64,000 nucleotides of DNA from Cinclus cinclus (GCF_963662255.1 NW_026912190.1:1-64000); one strand, 5' to 3'. Shown: positions 24,210-37,600, counted from the first letter of the stretch. Translations and numbers: made by a program. The notes: a model not told the origin generated them from the letters alone.

Positions 24210-26639
24210 AAAAATTCCATAAGGACGAGGATTCCTCCCAGACCAAAGCTGCCCCCTCCTCCAAACCTGGCTGCCATCGGAGGCCCAAACGCGCCCTACA
24301 AAATGACATCTGCCAAGTGGGCTCTTGAGTTTGGCTTTCTGGGGAAAAGTGCCTCCTTTCGGACTCAACTTGCCTGCGGCCCATGCAGGGCTTTTGCCTA
24401 CAAAAATTCCATAAGGACGAGGATTTCTCCCAGACCAAAGCTGCCCCCTCCTCCAAACCTGGCTGCCATCGGAGGCCCAAACGTGCCCTACAAAATGACA
24501 TCTGCCAAGTGGGCTCTTGAGTTTGACTTCTTGCGGAAAAGTGCCTCCTTTCAAAGCCAACTTGCCTAACTATCCTGCGGCCCGTGCTGGGCTTTAGACT
24601 ACAAAAATTCCAGAAAGACGAGGATTTCTCCCTGGCCAAAGCTGCCCCCTCCTCCAAACCTGGCTGCCATCGGAGGCCCAAACGTGCCCTACAAAATGAC
24701 ACCTGTCAAGTGGGCTCTTGAGTTTGGCTTCTTGGGGAAATGTGACTCCTTTCAAAACCAACTTGCCTGTGTCCCGTCCCGGGCTTTTGCTACAAAAATT
24801 CCATAAGGACGAGGATTCCTCCCAGACCAAAGCTGCCCCCTCCTCCAAACCTGGCTGCCATCGGAGGCCCAAACGTGCCCTACAAAATGACAACTGCCAA
24901 GTGGGCTCTTGAGTTTGGCTTCTTGGGTGGAAGTGCCTCCTTTCAAAGCCAACTTGCCTGCGGCCCATGCAGGGCTTTTGCCTCCAAAAATTCCATAAGG
25001 ACGAGGATTTCTCCCAGACCAAAGCTGCCCCCTCCTCCAAACCTGGCTGCCATCGGAGGCCCAAACGCGCCCTACAAAATGACATCTGCCAAGTGGGCTC
25101 TTGAGTTTGGCTTCTTGCGGAAAAGTGCCTCCTTTCAAAGCCAACTTGCCTAACTAGCCTGCGGCCCATTCTGGGCTTTTAGCTACAAAAATTCAATAAG
25201 GACGAGGATTTCTCCCAGAACAAAGCTGCCCCCTCCTCCAAACCTGGCTGCCATCGGAGGCCCAAACGCGCCCTACAAAATGACATCTGCCAAGTGGGCT
25301 CTTGAGTTTGGCTTCTTGCGGAAAAGTGCCTCGTTCAAAGCCAACTTGCCTGCGGCCCGTCCTGGGCTTTTGCCTACAAAAATTCCATAAGAACGAGGAT
25401 TTCTCCCAGACCAAAGCTGCCCCCTCATCCAAACCTGGCTGCCATCGGAGGCCCAAACGCGCCCTAGAAAATGACATCTGCATTGTGGGTTCTTGAGTTT
25501 GGCTTCTTGGGGAAAAGTGCCTCCTTTCGGAGCCAACTTGCCTAACTTGCCTGCGGCCTGTCCTGGGCTTTTGCCTCCAAAAATTCCAGAAGGACGAGGA
25601 TTTCTCCCAGGCCAAAGCTGCCCCCTCCTCCAAACCTGGCTGCCATCGGAGGCCCAAACGTGCCCTACAAAATGACACCTGCCAAGTGGGCTCTTGAGTT
25701 TGGCTTCTTGGGGAAAAGTGCCTCCTTTCGGAGCCAACTTGCCTAACTTGCCTGCGGCCCGTCCTGGGCTTTTGCCTACAAAAATTCCATAAGAACGAGG
25801 ATTTCTCCCAGACCAAAGCTGCCCCCTCATCCAAACCTGGCTGCCATCGGAGGCCCAAACGTGCCCTACAAAATGACACCTGCCAAGTGGGCTCTTGAGT
25901 TTGGCTTCTTGGGGAAAAGTGACTCCTTTCAAAACCAACTTGCCTGTGTCCCGTCCCGGGCTTTTGCTACAAAAATTCCATAAGGACGAGGATTTCTCCC
26001 AGACCAAAGCTGCCCCCTCCTCCAAACCTGGCTGCCATCGGAGGCCCAAACGTGCCCTACAAAATGACATCTGCCAAGTGGGCTCTTGAGTTTGGCTTCT
26101 TGGGTGGAAGTGCCTCCTTTCAAAGCCAGCTGGCCTGCGGCCCGTCCTGGGCTTTTGCCTACAAAAATTCCATAAGGACGAGGATTTCTCCCAGACCAAA
26201 GCTGCCCCCTCCTCCAAACCTGGCTGCCATCGGAGGCCCAAACGTGCCCTACAAAATGACACCTGCCAAGTGGGCTCTTGAGTTTGGCTTCTTGGGTGGA
26301 AGTGCCTCCTTTCAAAGCCAACTTGCCTGCGGCCCGTCCTGGGCTTTTGCCTACAAAAATTCCATAAGGACGAGGATTTCTCCCAGACCAAAGCTGCCCC
26401 CTCCTCCAAACCTGGCTGCCATTGGAGGCCCAAACGCGCCCTACAAAATGACATCTGCCAAGTGGGCTCTTGAGTTTGGCTTCTTGGGGGAAAGTGCCTC
26501 CTTTCAAAGCCAACTTGCCTAACTAGACTGCGGCCCGTGCTGGGCTTTAGACTACAAAAATTCCATAAGGACGAGGATTTCTCCCAGACCAAAGCTGCCC
26601 CCTCCTCCAAACCTGCCTGCCATCGGAGGCCCAAATGCG

Positions 26640-29600
26640 CCCCACAAAATGACATCTGCCAAGTGGGCTGTTGAGTTTGGCTTCTTGGGGAAAAGTGCCT
26701 CCTTTCAGAGCCAACTTGCCTAACTTGCCTGCGGCCCGTCCTGGGCTTTTGCCTCCAAAAATTCCAGAAGGACGAGGATTTCTCCCAGACCAAAGCTGCC
26801 CCCTCCTGCAAACCTGGCTGCCATCGGAGGCCCAAACGCGCCCTACAAAATGACACCTGCATTGAGGGTTCTTGAGTTTGGCTTCCTGGGGAAAAGTGCC
26901 TCCTTTCGGAGTCAACTATCCTGCGGCCCATGCAGGGCTTTTGCCTACAAAAATTCCAGAAGGACGAGGATTTCTCCCAGACCAAAGCTGCCCCCTCCTC
27001 CAAACCTGGCTGCCATCGGAGGCCCAAACGTGCCCTACAAAATGACACCTGCCAAGTGGGCTCTTGAGTTTGGCTTCTTGGGTGGAAGTGCCTCCTTTCA
27101 AAGCCAACTTGCCTGCGGCCGGTCCTGGGCTTTTGCCTACAAAAATTCCATAAGGACGAGGATTTCTCCCAGACCAAAGCTGCCCCCTCCTCCAAACCTG
27201 GCTGCCATCGGAGGCCCAAACGCGCCCTACAAAATGACATCTGCCAAGTGGGCTCTTGAGTTTGGCTTCTTGCGGAAAAGTGCCTCCTTTCAAAGCCAAC
27301 TTGCCTAACTAGCCTGCGGCCCGTGCTGGGCTTTAGACTACAAAAATTCCATAAGGACGAGGATTTCTCCCAGACCAAAGCTGCCCCCTCCTCCAAACCT
27401 GGCTGCCATCAGAGGCCCAAACGCGCCCCACAAAATGACATCTGCCAAGTGGGCTCTTGAGTTTGGCTTCTTGGGGAAAAGTGCCTCCTTTCGGAGCCAA
27501 CTTGCCTAACTTGCTGGCGGCCCGTCCTGGGCTTTTGCCTCCAAAAATTCCAGAAGGACGAGGATTTCTCCCAGACCAAAGCTGCCCCCTCCTCCAAACC
27601 TGGCTGCCATCGGAGGCCCAAACGCGCCCCACCAAATGACACCTGCATTGAGGGTTCTTGAGTTTGGCTTCCTGGGGAAAAGTGCCTCCTTTCGGAGTCA
27701 ACTTGCCTGCGGCCCATGCAGAGCTTTTGCCTACAAAAATTCCATAAGGACGAGGATTTCTCCCAGACCAAAGCTGCCCCCTCCTCCAAACCTGGCTGCC
27801 ATCGGAGGCCCAAACGTGCCCTACAAAATGACACCTGCCAAGTGGGCTCTTGAGTTTGGCTTCTTGCGGAAAAGTGCCTCCTTTCAAAGCCAACTTGCCT
27901 GCGGCCCGTCCTAGGCTTTTGCCTACAAAAATTCCATAAGGACGAGGATTTCACCCAGACCAAAGCTGCCCCCTCCTCCAAACCTGGCTGCCATCGGAGG
28001 CCCAAACGCGCCCTACAAAATGACATCTGCCAAGTGGGCTCTTGAGATTGGCTTCTTGCGGAAAAGTGCCTCCTTTCAAAGCCAACTTGCCTAACTAGCC
28101 TGCAGCCCATTCTGGGCTTTTGCCTACAAAAATTCCATACGGACGAGGATTTCTCCCAGACCAAAGCTGCCCCCTCCTCCAAACCTAGCTGCCATCGGTG
28201 GCCCAAACGCGCCCTACAAAATGACATCTGCCAAGTGGGCTCCTGAGTTTGGCTTCTTGGGGGAAAGTGCCTCCTTTCAGAGCCAACTTGCCTGCAGCCC
28301 GTGCTGGGCTTTAGACTACAAAAATTCCATAAGGACGAGGATTTCTCCCAGACCAAAGCTGCCCCCTCCTCCAAACCTGGCTGCCATCGGAGGCCCAAAC
28401 GCGCCCCACAAAATGACATCTGCATTGAGGGTTCTTGAGTTTGGCTTCTTGGGGAAAAGTGCCTCCTTTCGGAGCCAACTTGCCTAATTGCCTGCGGCCC
28501 TTCCTGGGCTTTTGCCTCCAAAAATTCCAGAAGGACGAGGATTTCTCCCAGACCAAAGCTGCCCCCTCCTCCAAACCTGGCTGCCATCGAGGCCCAAACG
28601 CGCCCTACAAAATGACACCTGCCAAGTGGGCTCTTGAGTTTGGCTTCTTGGGGGAAAGTGCCTCCTTTCAAAGCCAACTTGCCTAACTTGCCTGCGGCCC
28701 ATGCAGGGCTTTTGCCGAAAAAAATTCCATAAGGACGAGGATTTCTCCCAGACCAAAGCTGCCCCCTCCTCCAAACCTGGCTGCCATCGGAGGCCCAAAC
28801 GCGCCCTACAAAATGACATCTGCCAAGTGGGCTCTTGAGTTTGGCTTCTTGGGGAAAAGTGCTTCCTTTCGGAGCCAAAATGTCTAACTTGCCTGCGGCC
28901 CGTCCTGGGCTTTTGCCTCCAAAAATTCCATAAGGACGAGGATTTCTCCCAGACCAAAGCTGCCCCCTCCTCCAAACCTGGCTGCCATCAGAGGCCCAAA
29001 CGCGCCCTACAAAAGGACATCTGCATTGCGGGTTCTTGAGTTTGGCTTCTTGGGGAAAAGTGCCGCCTTTCAAAGCCAACATGCCTAACTTGCCTGCGGC
29101 CCGTCCTGGGCTTTTGCCTACAAAAATTCCATAAGTACAAGGATTTCTCCCAGACCAAAGCTGCCCCCTCCTCCAAACCTGGCTGCCATCGGAGGCCCAA
29201 ACGCGCCCTACAAAATGACATCTGCCAAGTGGGCTCTTGAGTTTGGCTTCTTGGGGAAAAGTGCCTCCTTTCGGAGTCAACTTGCCGGCGGCCCATGCAG
29301 GGCTTTTGCCTACAAAAATTCCAGAAGGACGAGGATTTCTCCCAGACCAAAGCTGCCCCCTCCTCCAAACCTGGCTGCCATCGGAGGCCCAAACGTGCCC
29401 TACAAAATGACATCTGCCAAGTGGGCTCTTGAGTTTGGCTTCTTGGGTGGAAGTGCCTCCTTTCAAAGCCAACTTGCCTGCGGCCCGTCCTGGGCTTTTG
29501 CCTCCAAAAATTCCATAAGGACGAGGATTTCTCCCAGACCAAAGCTGCCCCCTCCTCCAAACCTGGCTGCCATCAGAGGCCCAAACGCGCCCTACAAAAT

Positions 29601-31082
29601 GACACCTGCATTGAGGGTTCTTGATTTTGGCTTTCTGGGGAAAAGTGCCTCCTTTCGGAGTCAACTTGCCTGCGGCCCATGCAGGGCTTTTGCCTACAAA
29701 AATTCCATAAGGACGAGGATTTCTCCCAGACCAAAGCTGCCCCCTCCTCCAAACCTGGCTGCCATCGGAGGCCCAAACGCGCCCTACAAAATGACATCTG
29801 CCAAGTGGGCTCTTGATTTTGGCTTCTTGTGGAAAAGTGCCTCCTTTCAAAGCCAACTTGCCTAACTATCCTGCGGCCCGTGCTGGGCTTTAGACTACAA
29901 AAATTCCATAAGGACGAGGATTTCTCCCAGACCAAAGCTGCCCCCTCCTCCAAACCTGGCTGCCATCAGAGGCCCAAACGCGCCCCACAAAATGACATCT
30001 GCATTGAGGGTTCTTGAGTTTGGCTTCTTGGGGAGAAGTGCCTCCTTTCGGAGCCAACTTGCCTAACTTGCCTGCGGCCCGTCCTGGGCTTTTGCCTCCA
30101 AAAATTCCAGAAGGAAGAGGATTTCTCCCAGGCCAAAGCTGCCCCCTCCTCCAAACCTGGCTGCCATCAGAGGCCCAAACGTGCCCTACAAAATGACACC
30201 TGCCAAGTGGGCTCTTGAGTTTGGCTTCTTGGGGAAAAGTGCCTCCTTTCAAAGCCAACTTGCCTGCAGCCCGTCCTGGGCTTTAGACTAGAAAAATTCC
30301 AGAAGGACGAGGATTTCTCCCAGACCAAAGCTGCCCCCTCCTCCAAACCTGGCTGCCATCGGAGGCCCAAACGTGCCCTACAAAATGACACCTGCCAAGT
30401 GGGCTCTTGAGTGTGGCTTCTTGGGGAAAAGTGCCTCCTTTCGAAGCCAACTTGCCTAACTAGCCTGCGGCCCGTGCTGGGCTTTTGCCTCCAAAAATTC
30501 CATAAGGACGAGGATTTCTCCCAGACCAAAGCTGCCCCCTCCTCCAAACCTGGCTGCCATCGGAGGCCCAAACGCGCCCTACAAAATGACATCTGCATTG
30601 TGGGTTCTTGAGTTTGGCTTCTTGGGGAGAAGTGCCTCCTTTCGGAGCCAACTTGCCTAACTTGCCTGCGGCCCGTCCTGGGCTTTTGCCTCCAAAAATT
30701 CCAGAAGGACGAGGATTTCTCCCAGGCCAAAGCTGCCCCCTCCTCCAAACCTGGCTGCCATCGGAGGCCCAAACGCGCCCTACAAAATGACACCTGCCAA
30801 GTGGGCTCTTGAGTTTGGCTTCTTGGGTGGAAGTACCTCCTTTCAAAGCCAACTTGCCTGCGGCCCGTGCTGGGCTTTTGCCTACAAAAATTCCATAAGG
30901 ACGAGGATTTCTCCCAGACCAAAGCTGCCCCCTCCGCCAAACCTGGCTGCCATTGGAGGCCCAAACGCGCCCTACAAAATGACATCTGCCAAGTGGGCTC
31001 TTGAGTTTGGCTTCTTGGGGGAAAGTGCCTCCTTTCAAAGCCAACTTGCCAAACTAGCCTGCGGCCCGTGCTGGGCTTTAGA
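26640..31082. repeat. Array segment with a partner 27.2 kb downstream
   Basis: Monomers start at 26757, 26949, 27141, 27342, 27543, 27735, 27927, 28128, 28320, 28520, 28720, 28921, 29122, 29314, 29506, 29698, 29899, 30100, 30292, 30493, 30694 and 30886. About 26640-28720 matches 53845-55925 at 27205 bp, sharing the rare GTCAACTATCCTGCGG near 26914 and 54116. About 29620-31335 matches 31967-33682 at 2347 bp (12 monomers), running into the 48-monomer unit. The CTAGAAAAATT variant at 30292 recurs at 32639, 42021, 50838 and 59042. Confidence 0.83.
28320..28719 (+). repeat. Two consecutive 200-bp monomers (shared rare deletions)
   Basis: The first unit (28320-28519) reads TTGCCTAATTGCCTGCGG, one base short of the L-class word. 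The second (28520-28719) reads CCATCGAGGCCC, one G short, and is followed by TTGCCGAAAAAAATTCC, in which the C before the A-run has become A. The same three features recur in order at 55525-55920, exactly 27205 bp downstream for the first two. The second monomer also resembles 23043 and the third resembles 23425 (TTGCCGACAAAAATT). Confidence 0.9.
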
Positions 31083-31469
31083 CTACAAAAATTCCATAAG
31101 GACGAGGATTTCTCCCAGACCAAAGCTGCCCCCTCCTCCAAACCTGGCTGCCATCAGAGGCCCAAACGCGCCCCACAAAATGACACCTGCATTGAGGGTT
31201 CTTGAGTTTGGCTTCCTGGGGAAAAGTGCCTCCATTCGGAGTCAACTTGCCTGCGGCCCATGCAGGGCTTTTGCCTCCAAAAATTCCAGAAGGACGAGGA
31301 TTTCTCCCAGACCAAAGCTGCCCCCTCCTCCAAACCTAGCTGCCATCGGTGGCCCAAACGCGCCCTACAAAATGACACCTGCCAAGTGGGCTCTTGAGTT
31401 TGGCTTCTTGGGGAAAAGTGACTCCTTTCAAAACCAACTTGCCTGCGTCCCGTCCCGTGCTTTTGCTAC

Positions 31470-31661
31470 AAAAATTCCATAAGGACGAGGATTCCTCCCA
31501 GACCAAAGCTGCCCCCTCCTCCAAACCTGGCTGCCATCGGAGGCCCAAACGCGCCCTACAAAATGACATCTGCCAAGTGGGCTCTTGAGTTTGGCTTTCT
31601 GGGGAAAAGTGCCTCCTTTCGGAGTCAACTTGCCTGCGGCCCATGCAGGGCTTTTGCCTAC
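31470..31661 (+). repeat. Representative 192-bp monomer (M class)
   Basis: This unit shows the common layout, counted from the first A of the A-run. A-run AAAAATTCC at 1-9; pyrimidine-rich GCCCCCTCCTCC near 41-52; CATCGGAGG at 66-74; ACGCGCCCT at 80-88; a second A-run ACAAAATGAC at 89-98; CTGCCAAGTGGG at 101-112; GGGGAAAAG near 132-140; CCTCCTTTCGGAG at 143-155; AACTTGCCTGCGG at 158-170; CCCATGCAGGGCTTTT near 171-186. The main variable sites are CCATAAGG/CCAGAAGG, GATTTCTCC/GATTCCTCC, CATCGG/CATCAG, ACGCGCCCTAC/ACGTGCCCTAC/ACGCGCCCCAC, CTGCCAAG/CTGCATTG, the GGGGAAAAG box (also GGGTGGAAG, TGCGGAAAAG, GGGGGAAAG) and TTCGGAG/TTCAAAG. The class is 192 = 3 x 64 bp, so reading frames continue across units. 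Confidence 0.93.
31633..31649. other. Example of recurrent dyad CCTGC-(7)-GCAGG
   Basis: CCTGC (31633-31637) and GCAGG (31645-31649) are complementary around a seven-base loop GGCCCAT. The dyad occurs in units ending CCCATGCAGGGC, which are frequent throughout the window, and is absent from those ending CCCGTCCTGGGC. It overlaps the segment lost in the 179-bp monomer. Whether it folds in vivo is not known. Confidence 0.7.
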
Positions 31662-34600
31662 AAAAATTCCATAAGGACGAGGATTTCTCCCAGACCAAAG
31701 CTGCCCCCTCCTCCAAACCTGGCTGCCATCGGAGGCCCAAACGTGCCCTACAAAATGACATCTGCCAAGTGGGCTCTTGAGTTTGGCTTCTTGGGTGGAA
31801 GTACCTCCTTTCAAAGCCAACTTGCCTGCGGCCCGTCCTGGGATTTGCCTACAAAAATTCCATAAGGACGAGGATTTCTCCCAGACCAAAGCTGCCCCCT
31901 CCTCCAAACCTGGCTGCCATCGGAGGCCCAAACTCGCCCCACAAAATGACACCTGCATTGAGGGTTCTTGAGTTTGGCTTCCTGGGGAAAAGTGCCTCCT
32001 TTCGGAGTCAACTTGCCTGCGGCCCATGCAGGGCTTTTGCCTACAAAAATTCCATAAGGACGAGGATTTCTCCCAGACCAAAGCTGCCCCCTCCTCCAAA
32101 CCTGGCTGCCATCGGAGGCCCAAACGCGCCCTACAAAATGACATCTGCCAAGTGGGCTCTTGAGTTTGGCTTCTTGTGGAAAAGTGCCTCCTTTCAAAGC
32201 CAACTTGCCTAACTATCCTGCGGCCCGTGCTGGGCTTTAGACTACAAAAATTCCATAAGGACGAGGATTTCTCCCAGACCAAAGCTGCCCCCTCCTCCAA
32301 ACCTGGCTGCCATCAGAGGCCCAAACGCGCCCCACAAAATGACATCTGCATTGAGGGTTCTTGAGTTTGGCTTCTTGGGGAGAAGTGCCTCCTTTCGGAG
32401 CCAACTTGCCTAACTTGCCTGCGGCCCGTCCTGGGCTTTTGCCTCCAAAAATTCCAGAAGGAAGAGGATTTCTCCCAGGCCAAAGCTGCCCCCTCCTCCA
32501 AACCTGGCTGCCATCAGAGGCCCAAACGTGCCCTACAAAATGACACCTGCCAAGTCGGCTCTTGAGTTTGGCTTCTTGGGGAAAAGTGCCTCCTTTCAAA
32601 GCCAACTTGCCTGCAGCCCGTCCTGGGCTTTAGACTAGAAAAATTCCAGAAGGACGAGGATTTCTCCCAGACCAAAGCTGCCCCCTCCTCCAAACCTGGC
32701 TGCCATCGGAGGCCCAAACGTGCCCTACAAAATGACACCTGCCAAGTGGGCTCTTGAGTGTGGCTTCTTGGGGAAAAGTGCCTCCTTTCGAAGCCAACTT
32801 GCCTAACTAGCCTGCGGCCCGTGCTGGGCTTTTGCCTCCAAAAATTCCATAAGGACGAGGATTTCTCCCAGACCAAAGCTGCCCCCTCCTCCAAACCTGG
32901 CTGCCATCGGAGGCCCAAACGCGCCCTACAAAATGACATCTGCATTGTGGGTTCTTGAGTTTGGCTTCTTGGGGAGAAGTGCCTCCTTTCGGAGCCAACT
33001 TGCCTAACTTGCCTGCGGCCCGTCCTGGGCTTTTGCCTCCAAAAATTCCAGAAGGACGAGGATTTCTCGCAGGCCAAAGCTGCCCCCTCCTCCAAACCTG
33101 GCTGCCATCGGAGGCCCAAACGCGCCCTACAAAATGACACCTGCCAAGTGGGCTCTTGAGTTTGGCTTCTTGGGTGGAAGTACCTCCTTTCAAAGTCAAC
33201 TTGCCTGCGGCCCGTGCTGGGCTTTTGCCTACAAAAATTCCATAAGGACGAGGATTTCTCCCAGACCAAAGCTGCCCCCTCCGCCAAACCTGGCTGCCAT
33301 TGGAGGCCCAAACGCGCCCTACAAAATGACATCTGCCAAGTGGGCTCTTGAGTTTGGCTTCTTGGGGGAAAGTGCCTCCTTTCAAAGCCAACTTGCCAAA
33401 CTAGCCTGCGGCCCGTGCTGGGCTTTAGACTACAAAAATTCCATAAGGACGAGGATTTCTCCCAGACCAAAGCTGCCCCCTCCTCCAAACCTGGCTGCCA
33501 TCGGAGGCCCAAACGCGCCCCACAAAATGACACCTGCATTGAGGGTTCTTGAGTTTGGCTTCCTGGGGAAAAGTGCCTCCATTCGGAGTCAACTTGCCTG
33601 CGGCCCATGCAGGGCTTTTGCCTCCAAAAATTCCAGAAGGACGAGGATTTCTCCCAGACCAAAGCTGCCCCCTCCTCCAAACCTGGCTGCCATCGGAGGC
33701 CCAAACGTGCCCTACAAAATGACACCTGCCAAGTGGGCTCTTGAGTTTGGCTTCTTGGGTGGAAGTGCCTCCTTTCAAAGCCAACTTGCCTGCGGCCCGT
33801 CCTGGGCTTTTGCCTACAAAAATTCCATAAGGACGAGGATTTCTCCCAGACCAAAGCTGCCCCCTCCTCCAAACCTGGCTGCCATCGGAGGCCCAAACGC
33901 GCCCTACAAAATGACATCTGCCAAGTGGGCTCTTGAGTTTGGCTTTCTGGGGAAAAGTGCCTCCTTTCGGAGTCAACTTGCCTGCGGCCCATGCAGGGCT
34001 TTTGCCTACAAAAATTCCATAAGGACGAGGATTTCTCCCAGACCAAAGCTGCCCCCTCCTCCAAACCTGGCTGCCATCGGAGGCCCAAACGTGCCCTACA
34101 AAATGACATCTGCCAAGTGGGCTCTTGAGTTTGGCTTCTTGGGTGGAAGTACCTCCTTTCAAAGCCAACTTGCCTGCGGCCCGTCCTGGGATTTGCCTAC
34201 AAAAATTCCATAAGGACGAGGATTTCTCCCAGACCAAAGCTGCCCCCTCCTCCAAACCTGGCTGCCATCGGAGGCCCAAACTCGCCCCACAAAATGACAC
34301 CTGCATTGAGGGTTCTTGAGTTTGGCTTCCTGGGGAAAAGTGCCTCCTTTCGGAGTCAACTTGCCTGCGGCCCATGCAGGGCTTTTGCCTACAAAAATTC
34401 CAGAAGGACGAGGATTTCTCCCAGACCAAAGCTGCCCCCTCCTCCAAACCTGGCTGCCATCGGAGGCCCAAACGTGCCCTACAAAATGACACCTGCCAAG
34501 TGGGCTCTTGGGTTTGGCTTCTTGGGTGGAAGTGCCTCCTTTCAAAGCCAACTTGCCTGCGTCCCGTCCTGGGCTTTTGCCTACAAAAATTCCATAAGGA

Positions 34601-37600
34601 CGAGGATTTCTCCCAGACCAAAGCTGCCCCCTCCTCCAAACCTGGCTGCCATCGGAGGCCCAAACGCGCCCTACAAAATGACATCTGCCAAGTGGGCTCT
34701 TGAGTTTGGCTTCTTGCGGAAAAGTGCCTCCTTTCAAAGCCAACTTGCCTAACTAGCCTGCGGCCCGTGCTGGGCTTTTGCCTCCAAAAATTCCATAAGG
34801 ACGAGGATTTCTCCCAGGCCAAAGCTGCCCCCTCCTCCAAACCTGGCTGCCATCGGAGGCCCAAACGTGCCCTACAAAATGACACCTGTCAAGTGGGCTC
34901 TTGAGTTTGGCTTCTTGGGTGGAAGTGCCTCCTTTCAAAGCCAACTTGCCTGCGGCCCGTCCTGGGCTTTTGCCTACAAAAATTCCATAAGGACGAGGAT
35001 TTCTCCCAGACCAAAGCTGCCCCCTCCTCCAAACCTGGCTGCCATCGGAGGCCCAAACGCGCCCTACAAAATGACATCTGCCAAGTGGGCTCTTGAGTTT
35101 GGCTTCTTGCGGAAAAGTGCCTCCTTTCAAAGCCAACTTGCCTAACTAGCCTGCAGCCCATTCTGGGCTTTTGCCTACAAAAATTCCATAAGGACGAGGA
35201 TTTCTCCCAGACCAAAGCTGCCCCCTCCTCCAAACCTAGCTGCCATCGGTGGTCCAAACGCGCCCTACAAAATGACATCTGCCAAGTGGGCTCTTGAGTT
35301 TGGCTTCTTGGGGGAAAGTGCCTCCTTTCAAAGCCAACTTGCCTGCGTCCCGTCCTGGGCTTTTGCCTACAAAAATTCCATAAGAACGAGGATTTCTCAC
35401 AGACCAAAGCTGCCCCCTCCTCCAAACCTGGCTGCCATCGGAGGCCCAAACGCGCCCTAGAAAATGACATCTGCATTGTGGGTTCTTGAGTTTGGCTTCT
35501 TGGGGAAAAGTGCCTCCTTTCGGAGCCAACTTGCCTAACTTGCCTGCGGCCCGTCCTGGGCTTTTGAGTACAAAAATTCCAGAAGGACGAGGATTTCTCC
35601 CAGACCAAAGCTGCCCCCTCCTCCAAACCTGGCTGCCATCGGAGGCCCAAACGCGCCCCACAAAATGACATCTGCATTGTGGGCTCTTGAGTTTGGCTTC
35701 TTGGGTAATAGTGCCTCCTTTCAAAGCCAACTTGCCTAACTAGCCTGCAGCCCACTCTGGGCTTTTGCCTACAAAAATTCCAGAAGGACAAGGATTTCTC
35801 CCAGACCAAAGCTGCCCCCTCCTCCAAACCTGGCTGCCATCGGAGGCCCAAACGCACCCCACAAAATGACATCTGCATTGAGGGTTCTGGAGTTTGGCTT
35901 CTTGGGGAAAAGTGCCTCCTTTCGGAGCCAACTTGCCTAACTTGCCTGCGGCCCGTCCTGGGCTTTTGCCTACAAAAATTCCATAAGGACGAGGATTTCT
36001 CCCAGACCAAAGCTGCCCCCTCCTCCAAACCTGGCTGCCATCGGAGGCCCAAACGCGCCCCACAAAATGACACCTGCATTGAGGGTTCTTGAGTTTGGCT
36101 TCCTGGGGAAAAGTGCCTCCTTTCAAAACCAACTTGCCTGTGTCCCGTCCCGGGCTTTTGCTACAAAAATTCCATAAGGACGAGGATTCCTCCCAGACCA
36201 AAGCTGCCCCCTCCTCCAAACCTGGCTGCCATCGGAGGCCCAAACGTGTCCTACAAAATGACATCTGCCATGTGGGCTCTTGAGTTTGGCTTCTTGGGTG
36301 GAAGTGCCTCCTTTCAAAGCCAACTTGCCTGCGGCCCGTCCTGGGCTTTTGCCTACAAAAATTCCATAAGGACGAGGATTTCTCCCAGACCAAAGCTGCC
36401 CCCTCCTCCAAACCTGGCTGCCATCGGAGGCCCAAACGCGCCCTACAAAATGACATCTGCCAAGTGGGCTCTTGAGTTTGGCTTCTTGCGGAAAAGTGCC
36501 TCCTTTCAAAGCCAACTTGCCTAACTAGCCTGCAGCCCATTCTGGGCTTTTGCCTACAAAAATTCCATAAGGACGAGGATTTCTCCGAGACCAAAGCTGC
36601 CCCCTCCTCCAAACCTAGCTGCCATCGGTGGCCCAAACGCGCCCTACAAAATGACATCTGCCAAGTGGGCTCCTGAGTTTGGCTTCTTGGGGGAAAGTGC
36701 CTCCTTTCAAAGCCAACTTGCCTGCAGCCCGTGCTGGGCTTTAGACTACAAAAATTCCATAAGGACGAGGATTTCTCCCAGAACAAAGCTGCCCCCTCCT
36801 CCAAAACTGGCTGCCATCGGAGGCCCAAACGCGCCCCACAAAATGACATCTGCATTGAGGGTTCTTGAGTTTGGCTTCTTGGGGAAAAGTGCCTCCTTTC
36901 GGAGCCAACTTGCCTAACTTGCCTGCGGCCCATCCTGGGCTTTTGATTCCAAAAATTCCATAAGGACGAGGATTCCTCCCAGACCAAAGCTGCCCCCTCC
37001 TCCAAACCTGGCTGCCATCGGAGGCCCAAACGCGCCCCACAAAATGACATCTGCATTGAGTGTTCTTGAGTTTGGCTTCTTGGGGAAAAGTGCCTCCTTT
37101 CGGAGTCAACTTGCCTAACTTGCCTGCGGCCCATGCGGGGTTTTTGCCTACAAAAATTCCATAAGGACGAGGATTTCTCCCAGACCAAAGCTGCCCCCTC
37201 CTCCAAACATGGCTGACATCGGAGGCCCAAACGCGCCCTACAAAATGGCACCTGCCAAGTGGGCTCTTGAGTTTGGCTTCTTGGGGAAAAGTGACTCCAT
37301 TCAAAACCAACTTGCCTGCGTCCCGTACCGGGCTTTTGCTACAAAAATTCCGTAAGGACGAGGATTTCTCCGAGAAGAAAGCTGCCCCCTCCTCCAAACC
37401 TGGCTGCCATCGGAGGTCCAAACGCGCCCTACAAAATGACATCTGCATTGTGGGTTCTTGAGTTTGGCTTCTTGGGGAAAAGTGCCTCCTTTCGGAGCCA
37501 ACTTGCCTAACTTGCCTGCGGCCCGTCCTGGGCTTTTGAGTACAAAAATTCCATAAGGACGAGGATTTCTCCCAGACCAAAGCTGCCCCCTCCTCCAAAC

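Larger units (their letters stand above)
23043..26639. repeat. Array segment: mosaic, source of rare variants
   Basis: Monomers start at 23043, 23233, 23425, 23626, 23827, 24019, 24210, 24402, 24603, 24794, 24986, 25187, 25378, 25579, 25780, 25971, 26163, 26355 and 26556. About 23391-24030 matches 28686-29325 (offset 5295 bp). About 24603-25187 matches 61580-62164 (offset 36977 bp), including the rare word CCTGTCAAGTGGG. The unit 25187 is the only one with TTCAATAAGG, and near 25331 CTCGTTCAAAG has lost a base. Confidence 0.82.

Noticed and set aside
28705..28730. Poly(A) tail of a retroposon at GAAAAAAATTCC
   Set aside because: The seven-A run is the normal five-A landmark plus a C to A change in the preceding base and a G to GA context; no retroposon body or target duplication flanks it.
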